Assembly (NCBI RefSeq): GCF_000373905.1
Contig: NZ_KB892705.1
Coordinates: 62,001-126,000 of the forward strand
Reading direction: 5' to 3'
Source: Mycobacterium sp. 155
GTDB taxonomy: Bacteria > Actinomycetota > Actinomycetes > Mycobacteriales > Mycobacteriaceae
Length of the DNA: 64,000 nt
In this document: positions 54,825-63,940 of the stretch, piece by piece
Numbering within the stretch: position 1 is the first letter of the stretch
How the letters are laid out: each line of letters starts with the position of its first letter
Position numbers and translations under genes: made by a program
The notes under the pieces: model-generated
What the model saw: only the letters and a program-made list of their open reading frames with translations
The model's database searches: none
Told to the model about the DNA's origin: nothing

Positions 54825-55546
54825 GCGGTCGCCCGGCGGGTGAAGATGTGGTCGACACCTTCAGTGCTGAGCACCTCCGCGGTGACACCGCCGGCGAGCA
54901 CGGTTCCCTGTGCCAGGGCCACCGTCTTGGTGAACGACGTTCGCGCGACATCAATCTCGTGCAGCGCGCACACGAGCGCCCCGCCAGCGCGGGTGAATGC
55001 TCCGAGTAGTTCCATTACTGCCTCGGCGGTGGTGAGGTCCAGCCCGGTCAGCGGCTCGTCCAAGATCATGATGTCGGGCTGTTGCACCAGTGCCCGGGCC
55101 AGCAGCACCCGTTGCGCCTGGCCGCCGGACAGCTCGGTGACGGGCCGCTTCGCGAGGTTCGACAGGTCGACGGCCGCCAGTGCCGCGGCGACGGCGTCAC
55201 GGTCGCGCCGACCGGGGCGTTGCCACCACCATCGGTGGGGACGTCCCGCCGCCACGACATCGCCGATGGTGAACGGCAGATCCCATCGGGCGTGTGATCG
55301 TTGTGGTACGTAAGCGATTTCGATGGTCGTTCGCCGGTGGTGGCAAGCTTCGGCGTGCAGGATGACTTCACCGCCCGCCGATGGCTCCAGGCCGGCCAGG
55401 GCCCGCAGCAGCGAGGACTTGCCGCTGCCGTTGTGGCCCACAACGGCGAGGGATTCGCCGGGGGCGACGGTCAGGTCGGTAGGCTTCAGCGCTTGTCGCT
55501 CACCGTACGTAACGGTGAGAGCCCGAGTCTCGATCAGCGGCATCAC
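54821..55546 (-). CDS. znuC: Zinc ABC transporter ATP-binding protein ZnuC
   Basis: A 241-residue ABC ATPase with Walker A VGHNGSGKSSLL, Q-loop region YVPQRSHARWDLP, signature TELSGGQAQRVLLARAL, Walker B IMILDEPLTGLD and switch His in CALHEIDVA. It powers zinc import with ZnuB. The start is GTG 55546 or ATG 55543; either overlaps the stop of the WD40 gene. It is encoded between the WD40 protein and the permease. Confidence 0.92.
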   Translation of the reverse strand: MMPLIETRALTVTYGERQALKPTDLTVAPGESLAVVGHNGSGKSSLLRALAGLEPSAGGEVILHAEACHHRRTTIEIAYVPQRSHARWDLPFTIGDVVAAGRPHRWWWQRPGRRDRDAVAAALAAVDLSNLAKRPVTELSGGQAQRVLLARALVQQPDIMILDEPLTGLDLTTAEAVMELLGAFTRAGGALVCALHEIDVARTSFTKTVALAQGTVLAGGVTAEVLSTEGVDHIFTRRATA

Positions 55547-56556
55547 GATCGAGTTGGGGCGGGTATGTGGGCGACGACGGTGGCGTCGGACCAGCCGGCG
55601 AGCAACCGGCCGGTAGCGTCCCAGCAGATCGCTGTGGCCGGGGCCTGTTCACTGAGAGCGTCCAGTGCCGCCAGCGGGCAACCCGGCAGACCGCGGCGAG
55701 GTTCCCATATCGCCACTTGACCGTCGCCTGCGGCGGCCGCGAGCAAGTCGCCGCGAGGAGACCACGCCAGGGCGGTGACGGTGTCGTGGTGTGCCCGCAG
55801 AATCCGCGGTGTGCGGCCTCGCGGGCCGGGGCCAGTGAAGTCCCAGACGGTCACATCCGTTCCACCGCCCGAGGCAAGCAACGAGGAGTCGGGCGAAAAT
55901 TCGAGGGTGCTGATTTTCGTTGGGTAGCCCGACATTTCGAGTTCGTCGTTGCTCCGGCCGATCCGCCATACGTGTAGCGTCGCGTCCTGGTTTCCGCTGG
56001 CTGCCCACCGCCGATCCGGGCTGATGGCCAGGGCCAGAAGCGATCCGGTGAACGGCAGAACGTCCGATGGCCCGGCCGAGGACGTGTGATACACGTGCAC
56101 CCCGCCGTATGCGGCGGTCGCGACGCGCCGGTTGATCCAGGAGACGGCGGTCACCGTGCTGTCGCGTTCGGCGCTGAACAGCTCGTTGCCGTTGGCGTCG
56201 AAGATCACCACGCGGCGCCCCACCCCGGCGGACAGGCGGGATCCGTCGAAGCTCCACGCGACCGATGCGCACCAGCCGCGCCGCTGGCTGCCGATGACCG
56301 TGCCGTCGGCGTCGAGGATATCGACACCGTGGATCGATCCGACCGCGATCCGGTCCCCGGCGGGTGACCACTCCACCGCCAAACAGCCCAGCGAGAGATC
56401 TCGTCGGCGTTCGACAATGCCTTGTGCCGAGAGCAGCACGACAGACCCTTCGGCGCCTGCAACGGCGACTCGGCCGTCGGGTGCCGCCGACAGGGCCACG
56501 ACCGCGTCATCGACGTTGATCCGCCACGAATACGCCGGCAGGACTGTCGCGTTCAT
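55543..56556 (-). CDS. WD40-repeat beta-propeller protein in the zinc operon
   Basis: A 337-residue protein made of repeated blades with S-P-D-x-x-x-A-S/A-G and W-D/W-R motifs, for example [44 protein letters not shown] and [23 protein letters not shown] (each quoted in part as the blade pattern). No signal peptide is seen, so it is cytoplasmic. It is translationally coupled on both sides: ATGA with the COG0523 gene and GTGA with znuC. Propellers act as protein-binding scaffolds; its placement inside a zinc-uptake operon suggests partnership with the GTPase, but its role is unknown. Confidence 0.85.
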   Translation of the reverse strand: MNATVLPAYSWRINVDDAVVALSAAPDGRVAVAGAEGSVVLLSAQGIVERRRDLSLGCLAVEWSPAGDRIAVGSIHGVDILDADGTVIGSQRRGWCASVAWSFDGSRLSAGVGRRVVIFDANGNELFSAERDSTVTAVSWINRRVATAAYGGVHVYHTSSAGPSDVLPFTGSLLALAISPDRRWAASGNQDATLHVWRIGRSNDELEMSGYPTKISTLEFSPDSSLLASGGGTDVTVWDFTGPGPRGRTPRILRAHHDTVTALAWSPRGDLLAAAAGDGQVAIWEPRRGLPGCPLAALDALSEQAPATAICWDATGRLLAGWSDATVVAHIPAPTRS

Positions 56557-57542
56557 CGCGCCGGCACCAGGCACTGCCGGAAACTGGACTCAAGTTCGGC
56601 ACGGTCCAGGTTGCGACCGATGAACACCAACCGGTTGCTGCGAGGTTCTTCGTCATGCCAGCGCCGGCCTACATCGCCGTTGAAAAGCATGTGTACGCCT
56701 TGGAAGACATACTGCCGCGGCTCCTCGTCCAGAGCGAGAATCCCCTTGCTGCGGAATATGTCCACCCCTTTTGTCGCCAAGAGTTCACCCAGCCATGCGT
56801 TGAGCTTGTCGATATCGACCTCACCGTCGATGTGGATACCGACCGACGTCACGGTTACGTCGTGTTGGTGGTCGGCCTGTTCCAGGAAAGCGGGGTCGTC
56901 GGTAAGCACTCGCTGTAGGTCGAAGGCACCCACGTCAAGGATGCGGTTGAGGTCCACCTTGGCATCCTGGGCCCGCACGATCTCGGCGCCGCGGTTAATG
57001 CCGCGCAACCGGTTCTCGACGGTGGCGAGATGCTCCGCGGAGACCAGGTCGACCTTGTTGAGGATCATCCGGTCGGCGAAAGCCACCTGCTCGACCGCCT
57101 CATTCTCGACACCCTGAGGCTTGTCCTCGTCGAGATGGTCGAGTACGTGGGCGGCGTCGACCACGGTGACGATCGCATCCAACCGCAACTGGCTGCGCAT
57201 CTCGTCGTCGACGAAGAACGTCTGGGCGACCGGCGCCGGATCGGCCAATCCGGTGGTCTCGATGAGGATGTGGTCGAAGCGGTCCCGGCGGTGCATCAAC
57301 GCGCCGAGGATCCGGATGAGGTCACCACGCACCGTGCAGCAGATGCAGCCGTTGTTCATCTCAAAGATTTCTTCTTCGGCGTCGAGAACGAGCGCGTCGT
57401 CGATGCCGACCTCGCCGAATTCGTTCTCGATCACCGCGATCCGTTTGCCGTGCTGCTCGGTGAGGATTCGATTGAGCAAAGTGGTCTTGCCCGCGCCGAG
57501 GAACCCGGTGATCACCGTTACCGGCACGCGGTCGTCAGTCAT
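56553..57542 (-). CDS. COG0523 (CobW/ZNG1-type) GTPase metallochaperone
   Basis: A 329-residue G3E GTPase. Walker [10 protein letters not shown] at residues 12-20, the metal-binding [12 protein letters not shown] (GCxCC), Walker [12 protein letters not shown] and the base-recognition NKVDL are all present. The C-terminal CobW domain includes DVFRSKGI-type residues and FQGVHMLF. Members in Zur regulons deliver zinc to client enzymes under zinc starvation (ZNG1-like). The Zur-controlled context here supports that role over cobalamin synthesis. It overlaps the 96-residue gene upstream by 8 bp and the WD40 gene downstream by 4 bp. Confidence 0.92.
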   Translation of the reverse strand: MTDDRVPVTVITGFLGAGKTTLLNRILTEQHGKRIAVIENEFGEVGIDDALVLDAEEEIFEMNNGCICCTVRGDLIRILGALMHRRDRFDHILIETTGLADPAPVAQTFFVDDEMRSQLRLDAIVTVVDAAHVLDHLDEDKPQGVENEAVEQVAFADRMILNKVDLVSAEHLATVENRLRGINRGAEIVRAQDAKVDLNRILDVGAFDLQRVLTDDPAFLEQADHQHDVTVTSVGIHIDGEVDIDKLNAWLGELLATKGVDIFRSKGILALDEEPRQYVFQGVHMLFNGDVGRRWHDEEPRSNRLVFIGRNLDRAELESSFRQCLVPAR

Positions 57543-57825
57543 GGTCGTCTCCGTGGGGGTGGTTGAGGAGCTCGGCGCGCAACTCCGCAGCCGAGATGTC
57601 GATGGTCGGTTTGGGGAACTTCCAGGTCCGCCGCGGCGGACCGAGTACGGCGACGACAGTCTCCACCGGTGGACAGCCCGGCTCGGCGCACGCCAGCTGC
57701 TGTACCAGCACGGGCGCCGCGGCCTCGAGCTGTGCGACCGCGCGCACGACGTCCTTCAGCCGAGTGATGTGCTCTGAGCTTGGTGGGAAAGCCGCTGCGC
57801 CACCGAGGTTTATGAGCCCGCGCAT
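57535..57825 (-). CDS. Small protein with His/Asp-rich tail in the zinc operon
   Basis: A 96-residue protein of unknown family. It has a central C-x-x-x-x-C (CAEPGCPP) and ends NHPHGDDHD, a tail able to bind metal. It overlaps znuA by 16 bp and the COG0523 gene by 8 bp, so it is co-translated with both. It may be a zinc-carrier or a client of the GTPase. I do not recognise homologues. Confidence 0.8.
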   Translation of the reverse strand: MRGLINLGGAAAFPPSSEHITRLKDVVRAVAQLEAAAPVLVQQLACAEPGCPPVETVVAVLGPPRRTWKFPKPTIDISAAELRAELLNHPHGDDHD

Positions 57826-58757
57826 TGCAGGCCCTTCTCCAGACGATCCAGGTTTGCCCGCATCACGGTGACGTAATCCTGATCGGGGCCCAGTGAGCCC
57901 CGAGGGTCGAACTCCAATGCCGAGAGCAGGCTGACCTGCGCCCCGATCTCGTCCGCAACCGTCTGAGACAGGTTCTTGGGCAACGCGTCCTCGAAGAACA
58001 CCGTCGTGACGTGGCGTTGCCGGGCCACTTCGGCGATCGAACGCAGCGTCTGCGGGTCGGGTTCGTCCTCGGGAGTCACTCCGGCGATCGGCACCTGCTC
58101 AAGCCCGTATTCGTGGGCCAAATACCCGAAGGCGGCATGGCTGGTGACCAGCACCGGTGTGGCACACCCCGTGAGTCCATGGCGGTAGTCGGTGTCGAGG
58201 CCACGCAAGGCCTGTTGTACCTGCGGCAATGCCGTCTCGATGCGACCGTGTAATTGCGGGGCGCCGGAGATGATCGCGGCCGCCGCCGCGTCGGCCATCG
58301 CGATCATCTCGGCCGGAGACAACCACACGTGCGGATCCTTATTGCCGGCCAAGGCTTCCTTGCCGATATTGTCGGCGGTCAGCAGCTCGACACCGGGCGC
58401 GGTGAGCAGGTCCAGCGTGGTGACATCCGGGCTGAGCTGTGCGACCGCCCGCTGGACGTCGGGCTGGAAATCGGCGCCCAGGTACAGCACGACATCAGCT
58501 CTGCCAAGAGCCTTCTGCCCGTTCGCATCGACGGCGAGATCGTGTGGCTCGGTGCCCTCCGGAGTGAGCGAGACAACCTCGGCGTCACCACCGGTGAGTG
58601 CCGTCGCCAGCCACTGAATCGGATAGAAGTTCGTCACGATAACCGGCTTGACCTGCTGCGCCGAGTGTCCGCCGTCGGTGTCGCCGTCAGACGAACATCC
58701 AACCGCGGAACACAACATCGCAGTCGTGAGTATCGCGACGATACCCCGTGTCACCAT
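57810..58757 (-). CDS. znuA: Zinc ABC transporter substrate-binding lipoprotein ZnuA
   Basis: A 315-residue cluster A-I (ZnuA/TroA) binding protein. It has a lipoprotein signal ending AMLCSAVGC with Cys near residue 20. Metal ligands are expected in EPHDLAVDA, DPHVWLSP, TSHAAFGYLA and FFEDALPKN (three His plus an acidic residue). It captures zinc outside the membrane and delivers it to ZnuBC. The ATG at 58757 follows AAGGGGTG. A perfect Zur palindrome lies 14 bp upstream of the start. It is the first gene of the leftward zinc operon (znuA, 96-residue protein, COG0523, WD40, znuC, znuB). Confidence 0.93.
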   Translation of the reverse strand: MVTRGIVAILTTAMLCSAVGCSSDGDTDGGHSAQQVKPVIVTNFYPIQWLATALTGGDAEVVSLTPEGTEPHDLAVDANGQKALGRADVVLYLGADFQPDVQRAVAQLSPDVTTLDLLTAPGVELLTADNIGKEALAGNKDPHVWLSPAEMIAMADAAAAAIISGAPQLHGRIETALPQVQQALRGLDTDYRHGLTGCATPVLVTSHAAFGYLAHEYGLEQVPIAGVTPEDEPDPQTLRSIAEVARQRHVTTVFFEDALPKNLSQTVADEIGAQVSLLSALEFDPRGSLGPDQDYVTVMRANLDRLEKGLQCAGS

Positions 58758-58770
58758 GAACACCCCTTCT

Positions 58771-58785
58771 TGAAAATGATTTTCA
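58771..58785. promoter_or_regulatory. Zur box upstream of znuA
   Basis: TGAAAAT-G-ATTTTCA, a perfect 15-bp inverted repeat (17 bp with flanking T/A: TTGAAAATGATTTTCAA). It matches the actinobacterial Zur consensus and overlaps the expected promoter and leader of znuA. Confidence 0.88.
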
Positions 58786-58912
58786 ATAAGGTAACACAGC
58801 GGTGTGTTCAAAGCGATGCGCTTGGACGCGCATGCCAAGGGCTAGCGACAACCGAATTCAGGGTCTGCCCGATGTATTCAGAGAGAGCCTGTGATCTAGG
58901 GAAACCGTCGAT

Positions 58913-59398
58913 TTACCACGGCATCGGGTTGTAGAGATCACGGGCGTAGTCGTCGCCGAAATGGTCGTGCAGTTTGCGCAGCACTGCCGCGCATGCGGCT
59001 CGTTCGTCGGCGTCGATGCTGTCGAGCACGCGGGTCAGCTCCCGACGGCGCCGGGTGCTGACCCGCCTGACCAGCTTGCGGCCCTGAGTGGTGAGCTCGA
59101 GTGTGACGATGCTGCGGTTGGTCGGATCGGTGCCGCGGACCAGGTGCCCGGAGCTGTGGAGCCGGTCGGCCAGGCGGGTGACCGACGAGCCGGCGACTCC
59201 GAGCGCCCGTGCGCAGTCCGACGATGTGGATCGGCCGATCTCGGAGAGTGTCAGCAGCAGTCGGAACTGCGGTAGGGAAACCTCGAGTTGCTCGACGCTG
59301 CGCAGTGCCACACCTACCAGGTCCCGCGTGGCGACCTCGAATGCGACGAGCTCGTCGACCGGTGTCTTCGTTGACGCAACCTCATTCGCCGTGGCCAT
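58913..59398 (-). CDS. MarR-family transcriptional regulator
   Basis: A 161-residue winged-helix protein. SLPQFRLLLTLSEIGRSTSSDCARALGVAGSSVTRLADRL covers helices 2-4 including the recognition helix, and GTDPTNRSIVTLELTTQGRKLV is the wing; both are typical of MarR. It contains no cysteine, so it is unlikely to be an OhrR-type thiol sensor. The ATG at 59398 is weakly supported by an upstream ribosome site, but extension upstream would run into the promoter of the divergent furA. A perfect palindrome lies in the shared intergenic region, so control of both genes is likely. Confidence 0.87.
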   Translation of the reverse strand: MATANEVASTKTPVDELVAFEVATRDLVGVALRSVEQLEVSLPQFRLLLTLSEIGRSTSSDCARALGVAGSSVTRLADRLHSSGHLVRGTDPTNRSIVTLELTTQGRKLVRRVSTRRRRELTRVLDSIDADERAACAAVLRKLHDHFGDDYARDLYNPMPW

Positions 59399-59475
59399 GA
59401 CAGAAAGTATCCCACGCCCGCGGCAGTTGGAGGCCGTCCGACTTCCGCGGACCAAATGATTTGCATAGCACAAGA

Positions 59476-59490
59476 CTTGCATTATGCAAG
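59476..59490. promoter_or_regulatory. Palindromic operator between marR and furA
   Basis: CTTGCAT-T-ATGCAAG, a perfect 15-bp inverted repeat. A degenerate copy (TTGCATA-gc-ACAAG) lies 15 bp before it (59461-59474). The site could bind the divergent MarR protein or FurA itself. It lies 55 bp before the furA start. Confidence 0.7.
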
Positions 59491-59544
59491 AAAACGGCGG
59501 AGTCTGGGAGACAACAGATCCCACGGATGGGAGGGAGGCGCGGT

Positions 59545-59985
59545 ATGACGCTTTGGCGGGACGAGTTGCGGGCGGCTGGGTTGCGGGTGACCGAGGCGCG
59601 GCTCGCGGTGCTCGCCGAGGTGGGTGAGTCGCCACACGCCGCCGTCGACGAGATCATCGCCGGCGCGCGTGACCGCATCGGATCGCTGTCGGTACAGGCC
59701 GGATACAACGTGGTGTATGCGCTGACGAAGGCGGGTCTGCTGCGCCGGATCGAACCGGCCGGCTCGCCCGCGCGCTACGAAATTGAGACCAACGACAACC
59801 ACCACCACGTGGTGTGCCGTCAGTGCGGCGCGATCGTAGACATCGAATGCGCTGTTGCGAGCGCGCCGTGCCTGCGCATCGACGCCGAGATCGGCTTCGT
59901 GATCGACGAGGCCGAAGTGACTTTTTGGGGCACGTGTCCCGAATGCCAAGTCGGTAACAGCACCACTGATCGGAGATTCGCATGA
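59545..59985 (+). CDS. furA: Fur-family peroxide-type regulator (FurA-like)
   Basis: A 146-residue Fur-family protein. The N-terminal domain has [23 protein letters not shown] and [18 protein letters not shown]. The C-terminal domain has [20 protein letters not shown] and GTCPECQ, the regulatory His cluster and two CxxC pairs. In mycobacteria and Streptomyces, FurA/CatR proteins repress the catalase gene directly downstream and release it on peroxide. The same arrangement is seen here: the stop overlaps the catalase start (ATGA). The ATG at 59545 is preceded by GGGAGGGAGG. Confidence 0.92.
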   Translation: MTLWRDELRAAGLRVTEARLAVLAEVGESPHAAVDEIIAGARDRIGSLSVQAGYNVVYALTKAGLLRRIEPAGSPARYEIETNDNHHHVVCRQCGAIVDIECAVASAPCLRIDAEIGFVIDEAEVTFWGTCPECQVGNSTTDRRFA

Positions 59986-61442
59986 CCGCAACAGAATCCA
60001 CGGGCTCGACCACCGGCACCGGTGCTCCGGCCGCGAGTGATCGCAACTCACTGACCGTCGGATCCAACGGCCCGATTGTGCTGCACGATGTGCACTTCCT
60101 GGAGCAGATGGCGCATTTCAACCGGGAACGTGTGCCTGAGCGCAGCCCGCACGCCAAGGGTTCGGGCGCTTTCGGCGTCCTCGAGGTCACCGAGGATGTC
60201 TCGCAGTACACCAAGGCCGCCCTGTTCCAGAAGGGTGCCAACACCGACCTGCTGGTCCGCTTCTCTACCGTCGCCGGCGAGCAAGGCAGTCCGGACACGT
60301 GGCGCGACGTCCGTGGCTACGCGATGAAGTTCTACACGTCCGAAGGTAACTACGACATTGTCGGCAACAACACCCCGGTGTTCTTCCTGCGCGACCCGAT
60401 CAAGTTCCCACACTTCATCCGCAGCCAGAAACGTCTGCCGGATTCAGGGTTGCGCTCGGCCCAGATGCAGTGGGACTTCTGGACGTTGAACCCCGAATCC
60501 GCCCACCAGGTCACCTATCTCATGGGCCGCCGCGGGCTGCCCAGGACGTGGCGGCATATGAACGGCTACGGCTCACACACCTATATGTGGGTCAACGCGG
60601 CAGGCGAGAAATTCTGGGTCAAGTATCACTTCCACACCCATCAGGGCGAAGAGTTCCTCACCAACGCCGAGGCCGCGGCCTTGTCGGGTGCAGATGCCGA
60701 CTTCCACCGCCGGGATCTGTTCGACGCCATCGCCCGGGGTGACTACCCGAGTTGGCGGGTCTCGGTACAGGTGATGCCCTACGCCGAAGCGGCCGACTAC
60801 CGGTTCAATCCGTTCGATCTGACCAAGGTGTGGCCGCACGCCGACTACCCGTTGATCCCGCTGGGCATCTACACGCTCAACCGCAACCCGGAGAACTTCT
60901 TCGCCCAGATCGAACAGGCCGCATTCTCGCCGGGTAACACCGTGCCCGGTACCGGACTGTCGCCGGACAAGATGCTGCTCGGCCGGGCCTTCGCTTATGC
61001 AGACGCCCAGCGGAACCGGATCGGTACCAACTTCCACCAGCTACCGGTGAACCAGCCACGTGCAGGCGTGCCAGTCAACACCTATCTATTCGACGGTCAG
61101 ATGACCTACCACCACTGCGGTGCGGCAGCGGTATATGCGCCGAACAGCATCGGGCGCCCCTGGTCGGACGATACCGGCCCGGCCGAGGACGGCTGGGAGG
61201 CTGACGGCGAGCTGTTGCGCGCGGCATACGCACTGCATGCGGAGGATGACGACTTCGGCCAGGCCGGCACCTTGGTGCGGCAGGTCTGGGACGACGCACA
61301 GCGGGATGCGGCCGTGAGTCAGGTGGCCGGCGCGCTGGGGGCGGTCACCGGTGAGGTGCTCGACCGAGCGCTGCAGTACTGGCGCAACATTGACAGCGAG
61401 CTGGGTGCGCGCATCGAGAAGGCTGTGCGCCAAGGGGACTGA
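59982..61442 (+). CDS. katA: Monofunctional haem catalase KatA
   Basis: A 486-residue small-subunit (clade 3) catalase that splits hydrogen peroxide. Active-site His57 lies in [12 protein letters not shown], Asn130 in VGNNTPVFF, and the proximal haem-ligand Tyr (about residue 340) in [14 protein letters not shown]. It lacks the C-terminal flavodoxin-like domain of large catalases and is unrelated to the bifunctional KatG usually paired with furA in M. tuberculosis. It is translationally coupled to furA, so both should be induced together by peroxide. Confidence 0.96.
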   Translation: MTATESTGSTTGTGAPAASDRNSLTVGSNGPIVLHDVHFLEQMAHFNRERVPERSPHAKGSGAFGVLEVTEDVSQYTKAALFQKGANTDLLVRFSTVAGEQGSPDTWRDVRGYAMKFYTSEGNYDIVGNNTPVFFLRDPIKFPHFIRSQKRLPDSGLRSAQMQWDFWTLNPESAHQVTYLMGRRGLPRTWRHMNGYGSHTYMWVNAAGEKFWVKYHFHTHQGEEFLTNAEAAALSGADADFHRRDLFDAIARGDYPSWRVSVQVMPYAEAADYRFNPFDLTKVWPHADYPLIPLGIYTLNRNPENFFAQIEQAAFSPGNTVPGTGLSPDKMLLGRAFAYADAQRNRIGTNFHQLPVNQPRAGVPVNTYLFDGQMTYHHCGAAAVYAPNSIGRPWSDDTGPAEDGWEADGELLRAAYALHAEDDDFGQAGTLVRQVWDDAQRDAAVSQVAGALGAVTGEVLDRALQYWRNIDSELGARIEKAVRQGD

Positions 61443-61549
61443 TCTCATCGGCTCGTGGCGCGTGAGCCTCCTTCAGTTTTTGCCGCGTCCGCCCTCGGGG
61501 TGTGGGCATCCCGTCGTAGCCTGGTGCCATCTTCGGAACCGGAGGGGAC

Positions 61550-62551
61550 GTGGCCGAACTGACCCGAGTCCGCGCCGACGAACTGGCTGCCCTGGAGTTC
61601 TTCTCCGACTGTCGGCCAGCGGATCTGATACCGCTGGCCGCGCAGTTGCGGCCGCTGGCGGCGGTGCCCGGTGAGGTCCTGATGAGGCAGGGCGAGCGTG
61701 CCGTGTCTTTCCTGGCGATCCGCGTCGGGCACACAGATGTCGTTCACACCGGTGATGACGGGACGACGACGGTTGTCCAGATCGGTCCGGGTCTGATCGT
61801 CGGGGAAATCGCCCTGCTGCGTGACTCGCCGCGAACCGCTACGGTCCTGGCCGCCGAGCCGTTGCTCGGGTGGGTTGGGGACAGGGAAGCGTTCGCCACC
61901 CTGCTCGAACTTCCCGGCATGCTCGACAAGCTGGTGCGGATCGCGCGGCAGCGGCTGGCGGCGTTCATCACCCCGATCCCGGTGCAGGTGCGGAGTGGGG
62001 ACTGGTTCTATTTACGCCCCGTCCTGCCCGGTGATGTCGAACGCACCATGAACGGGCCTGTCGAGTTCTCCGGCGAAACCCTCTACCGGCGGTTCCAATC
62101 GGTGCGCAAGCCGACCAAGGCGCTGTTGGAGTATCTGTTTGAGGTGGATTACGCCGATCACTTCGTCTGGGTGATGACCGAAGGGGCCCTCGGTCCTGTG
62201 ATCGCCGACGCTCGGTTCGTGCGGGACGAACACGATTCGACGACGGCGGAGGTGGCGTTCACCGTCGGTGACGACTATCAGGGTCGTGGCATCGGCACCT
62301 TCCTGATGTACGCGCTGGTGGTGTCGGCGGAATATCTTGGTGTTCAACGCTTTACCGCTCGCGTGCTGAGTGATAACTACGCCATGCGACACATACTCGA
62401 CCGGCTCGGAGCCGACTGGCATCGCGACGACCTGGGTGTGGTGAGCACCGAAGTGGTTGTGCCGACCCCGGATACGTTACCGTTCCCGTCAACGCTCATC
62501 GGGCAGATCCGTGACGCCACATGTCAGGTCATCCGGGCGGTGAGCCAGTGA
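61550..62551 (+). CDS. pat: cAMP-regulated protein lysine acetyltransferase Pat
   Basis: A 333-residue fusion of a cyclic-nucleotide-binding domain (about 15-140; phosphate cassette GEIALLRDSPRTATV) and a GNAT domain (about 150-320; acetyl-CoA loop VGDDYQGRGIGTFL). This is the architecture of M. tuberculosis Rv0998 and M. smegmatis PatA, which acetylate acyl-CoA synthetases and the universal stress protein when cAMP binds. The GTG at 61550 has GGAGGGG just upstream. It restores the conserved gene order after the accessory region. Confidence 0.95.
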   Translation: MAELTRVRADELAALEFFSDCRPADLIPLAAQLRPLAAVPGEVLMRQGERAVSFLAIRVGHTDVVHTGDDGTTTVVQIGPGLIVGEIALLRDSPRTATVLAAEPLLGWVGDREAFATLLELPGMLDKLVRIARQRLAAFITPIPVQVRSGDWFYLRPVLPGDVERTMNGPVEFSGETLYRRFQSVRKPTKALLEYLFEVDYADHFVWVMTEGALGPVIADARFVRDEHDSTTAEVAFTVGDDYQGRGIGTFLMYALVVSAEYLGVQRFTARVLSDNYAMRHILDRLGADWHRDDLGVVSTEVVVPTPDTLPFPSTLIGQIRDATCQVIRAVSQ

Positions 62552-62605
62552 TGACGGCCGATTCCGGTAGCGGGACGCCGCTGAATCGGCGGCGAGCCGT
62601 CGCGA

Positions 62606-63328
62606 TCAGGGCGTGATGGTGGTCTGCTCGTCGATCACGGCGGTGGCATCGAGCAGCGCACCCATCTGGTCTTCAAGCCCATCTGCGTTGAGCTGCAACA
62701 CATACAGGCCATCCTGGCCGGGGATCACCACGGTCTTCTGGGCGACCACCCGCTTGACGCCCTCGCGCACGTAGCCGCCGCCGAACTGGAACGCTTGGAA
62801 CCCGCCGAGGGTGCTGCTGGAGCCGTCGCCCAGTGCCTCGTAGCCGGGCAGGTTTTTGATCTCGTTCGGCGCGTACTCAAGGATCTTCGCGGGGTCGACG
62901 TTGCCGGTCAGCCTGGACATCAGTGCGATGACCGACGGCGGATCTGCCGCGAACTCTGGGTCGTCGGAGACGATCGCGTCCCAAGCCCATTCCGGCGTCT
63001 TGTCACCGGCCGGCGACCAACCGGGCGGAACCGGCAGATCCAGTGCCGGCGTGCCCGGATCACCGCGGTGGACCGCAGTTTGGACCAGATTGTTGTCCCG
63101 GATGTAGTCGACGATGGTGTAGTTGGGGCCAGCGGAGGCTGCTGGCGACGGTTCGCCGCTTGGGCCCTGCTTGTCCGGCGTCGTTGTCGCGGTGCTGCTT
63201 TCAGTAGACGTCGACTTGCTGGTGTCCTGCGACTTGTTGCCGGAACCGCAGCCGGCTAGCGAGATGGCGAGCGCGACAGCGGCGATGGCGATGCCGCCAG
63301 ACCGCAGGGACTGCGAAATCGAGGTCAT
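62606..63328 (-). CDS. LpqN/LpqT-family lipoprotein
   Basis: A 240-residue lipoprotein with signal MTSISQSLRSGGIAIAAVAL and lipobox SLAGC (Cys near residue 27). A Ser/Thr-rich linker of about 40 residues follows. The LpqN/LpqT domain is marked by YTIVDYIRDNNLVQTAVHRGDPG and DLPVPPGWSPAG. These mycobacterial lipoproteins are surface-exposed and some bind envelope proteins; exact function is unknown. The ATG at 63328 has GGAG in front. It is convergent with pat. Confidence 0.85.
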   Translation of the reverse strand: MTSISQSLRSGGIAIAAVALAISLAGCGSGNKSQDTSKSTSTESSTATTTPDKQGPSGEPSPAASAGPNYTIVDYIRDNNLVQTAVHRGDPGTPALDLPVPPGWSPAGDKTPEWAWDAIVSDDPEFAADPPSVIALMSRLTGNVDPAKILEYAPNEIKNLPGYEALGDGSSSTLGGFQAFQFGGGYVREGVKRVVAQKTVVIPGQDGLYVLQLNADGLEDQMGALLDATAVIDEQTTITP

Positions 63329-63544
63329 CAGGTCTCCGATCGGTTGGTCGGCACGGTTTCGGCAGGCACGCGCGGTGGTCGCCCGTTGAAATCGGATTGG
63401 AACACACAGCGGCTTGCCACGCGGCAGCATTCGACATTTGCCGGAGTGGCAGTTTCTGGGCTGCGCTTGCGTTATCAAGGATTTCTCGTTGTGAAATCAA
63501 GAAACATTCCAGTTGCGCTCCCATGGCCTGGCCTCGTATGGGCG

Positions 63545-63796
63545 TCAGCACCTGGCGGTGAGCAGCACCATCGGTCTCATCACGGGTAACGGTTGCACCG
63601 AATTCACCGTGCATCGCTCCAGCGGAGCGGCGCCCTGTCCGGTCACCACCACCTGGTAGCCGTCGTGCTCCAACTCGGCCATGGTGTCCTGCGCTGACCC
63701 CACACCCGATGGTGAAGCCATTGCCGGCGCTGCGAGACCGAGCGTGAACGCGGACAGCGCGCCCCCGGCGATCGTCGCATATGCCAACCCATGCAC
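63545..63796 (-). CDS. Small secreted protein, about 83 residues
   Basis: A signal peptide (about 28 residues, ending APAMASP) is followed by a 55-residue mature part with two cysteines, GSAQDTMAELEHDGYQVVVTG ... LERCTVNSV. Short mycobacterial exported proteins with S-A-x-D-T-I/M-x-x-L-x-x-x-G-Y and one conserved Cys-Val are common, but without known function. The GTG at 63796 is preceded by AGGAAGG at seven bases. It stands alone between two lipoprotein genes. Confidence 0.75.
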   Translation of the reverse strand: MHGLAYATIAGGALSAFTLGLAAPAMASPSGVGSAQDTMAELEHDGYQVVVTGQGAAPLERCTVNSVQPLPVMRPMVLLTARC

Positions 63797-63940
63797 TGTC
63801 TTGCCTTCCTGAGTGTTGTCGTCGATTGAGGGTTTACATGTTCAAACCGAGGGTCCCGGAGTTTAATTCCACTGAATCCCAACAGTTGTCAAATGATTGG
63901 CGACTGAAAATCGGTTGACAGTCGTGCTAGACAGGTGGTC

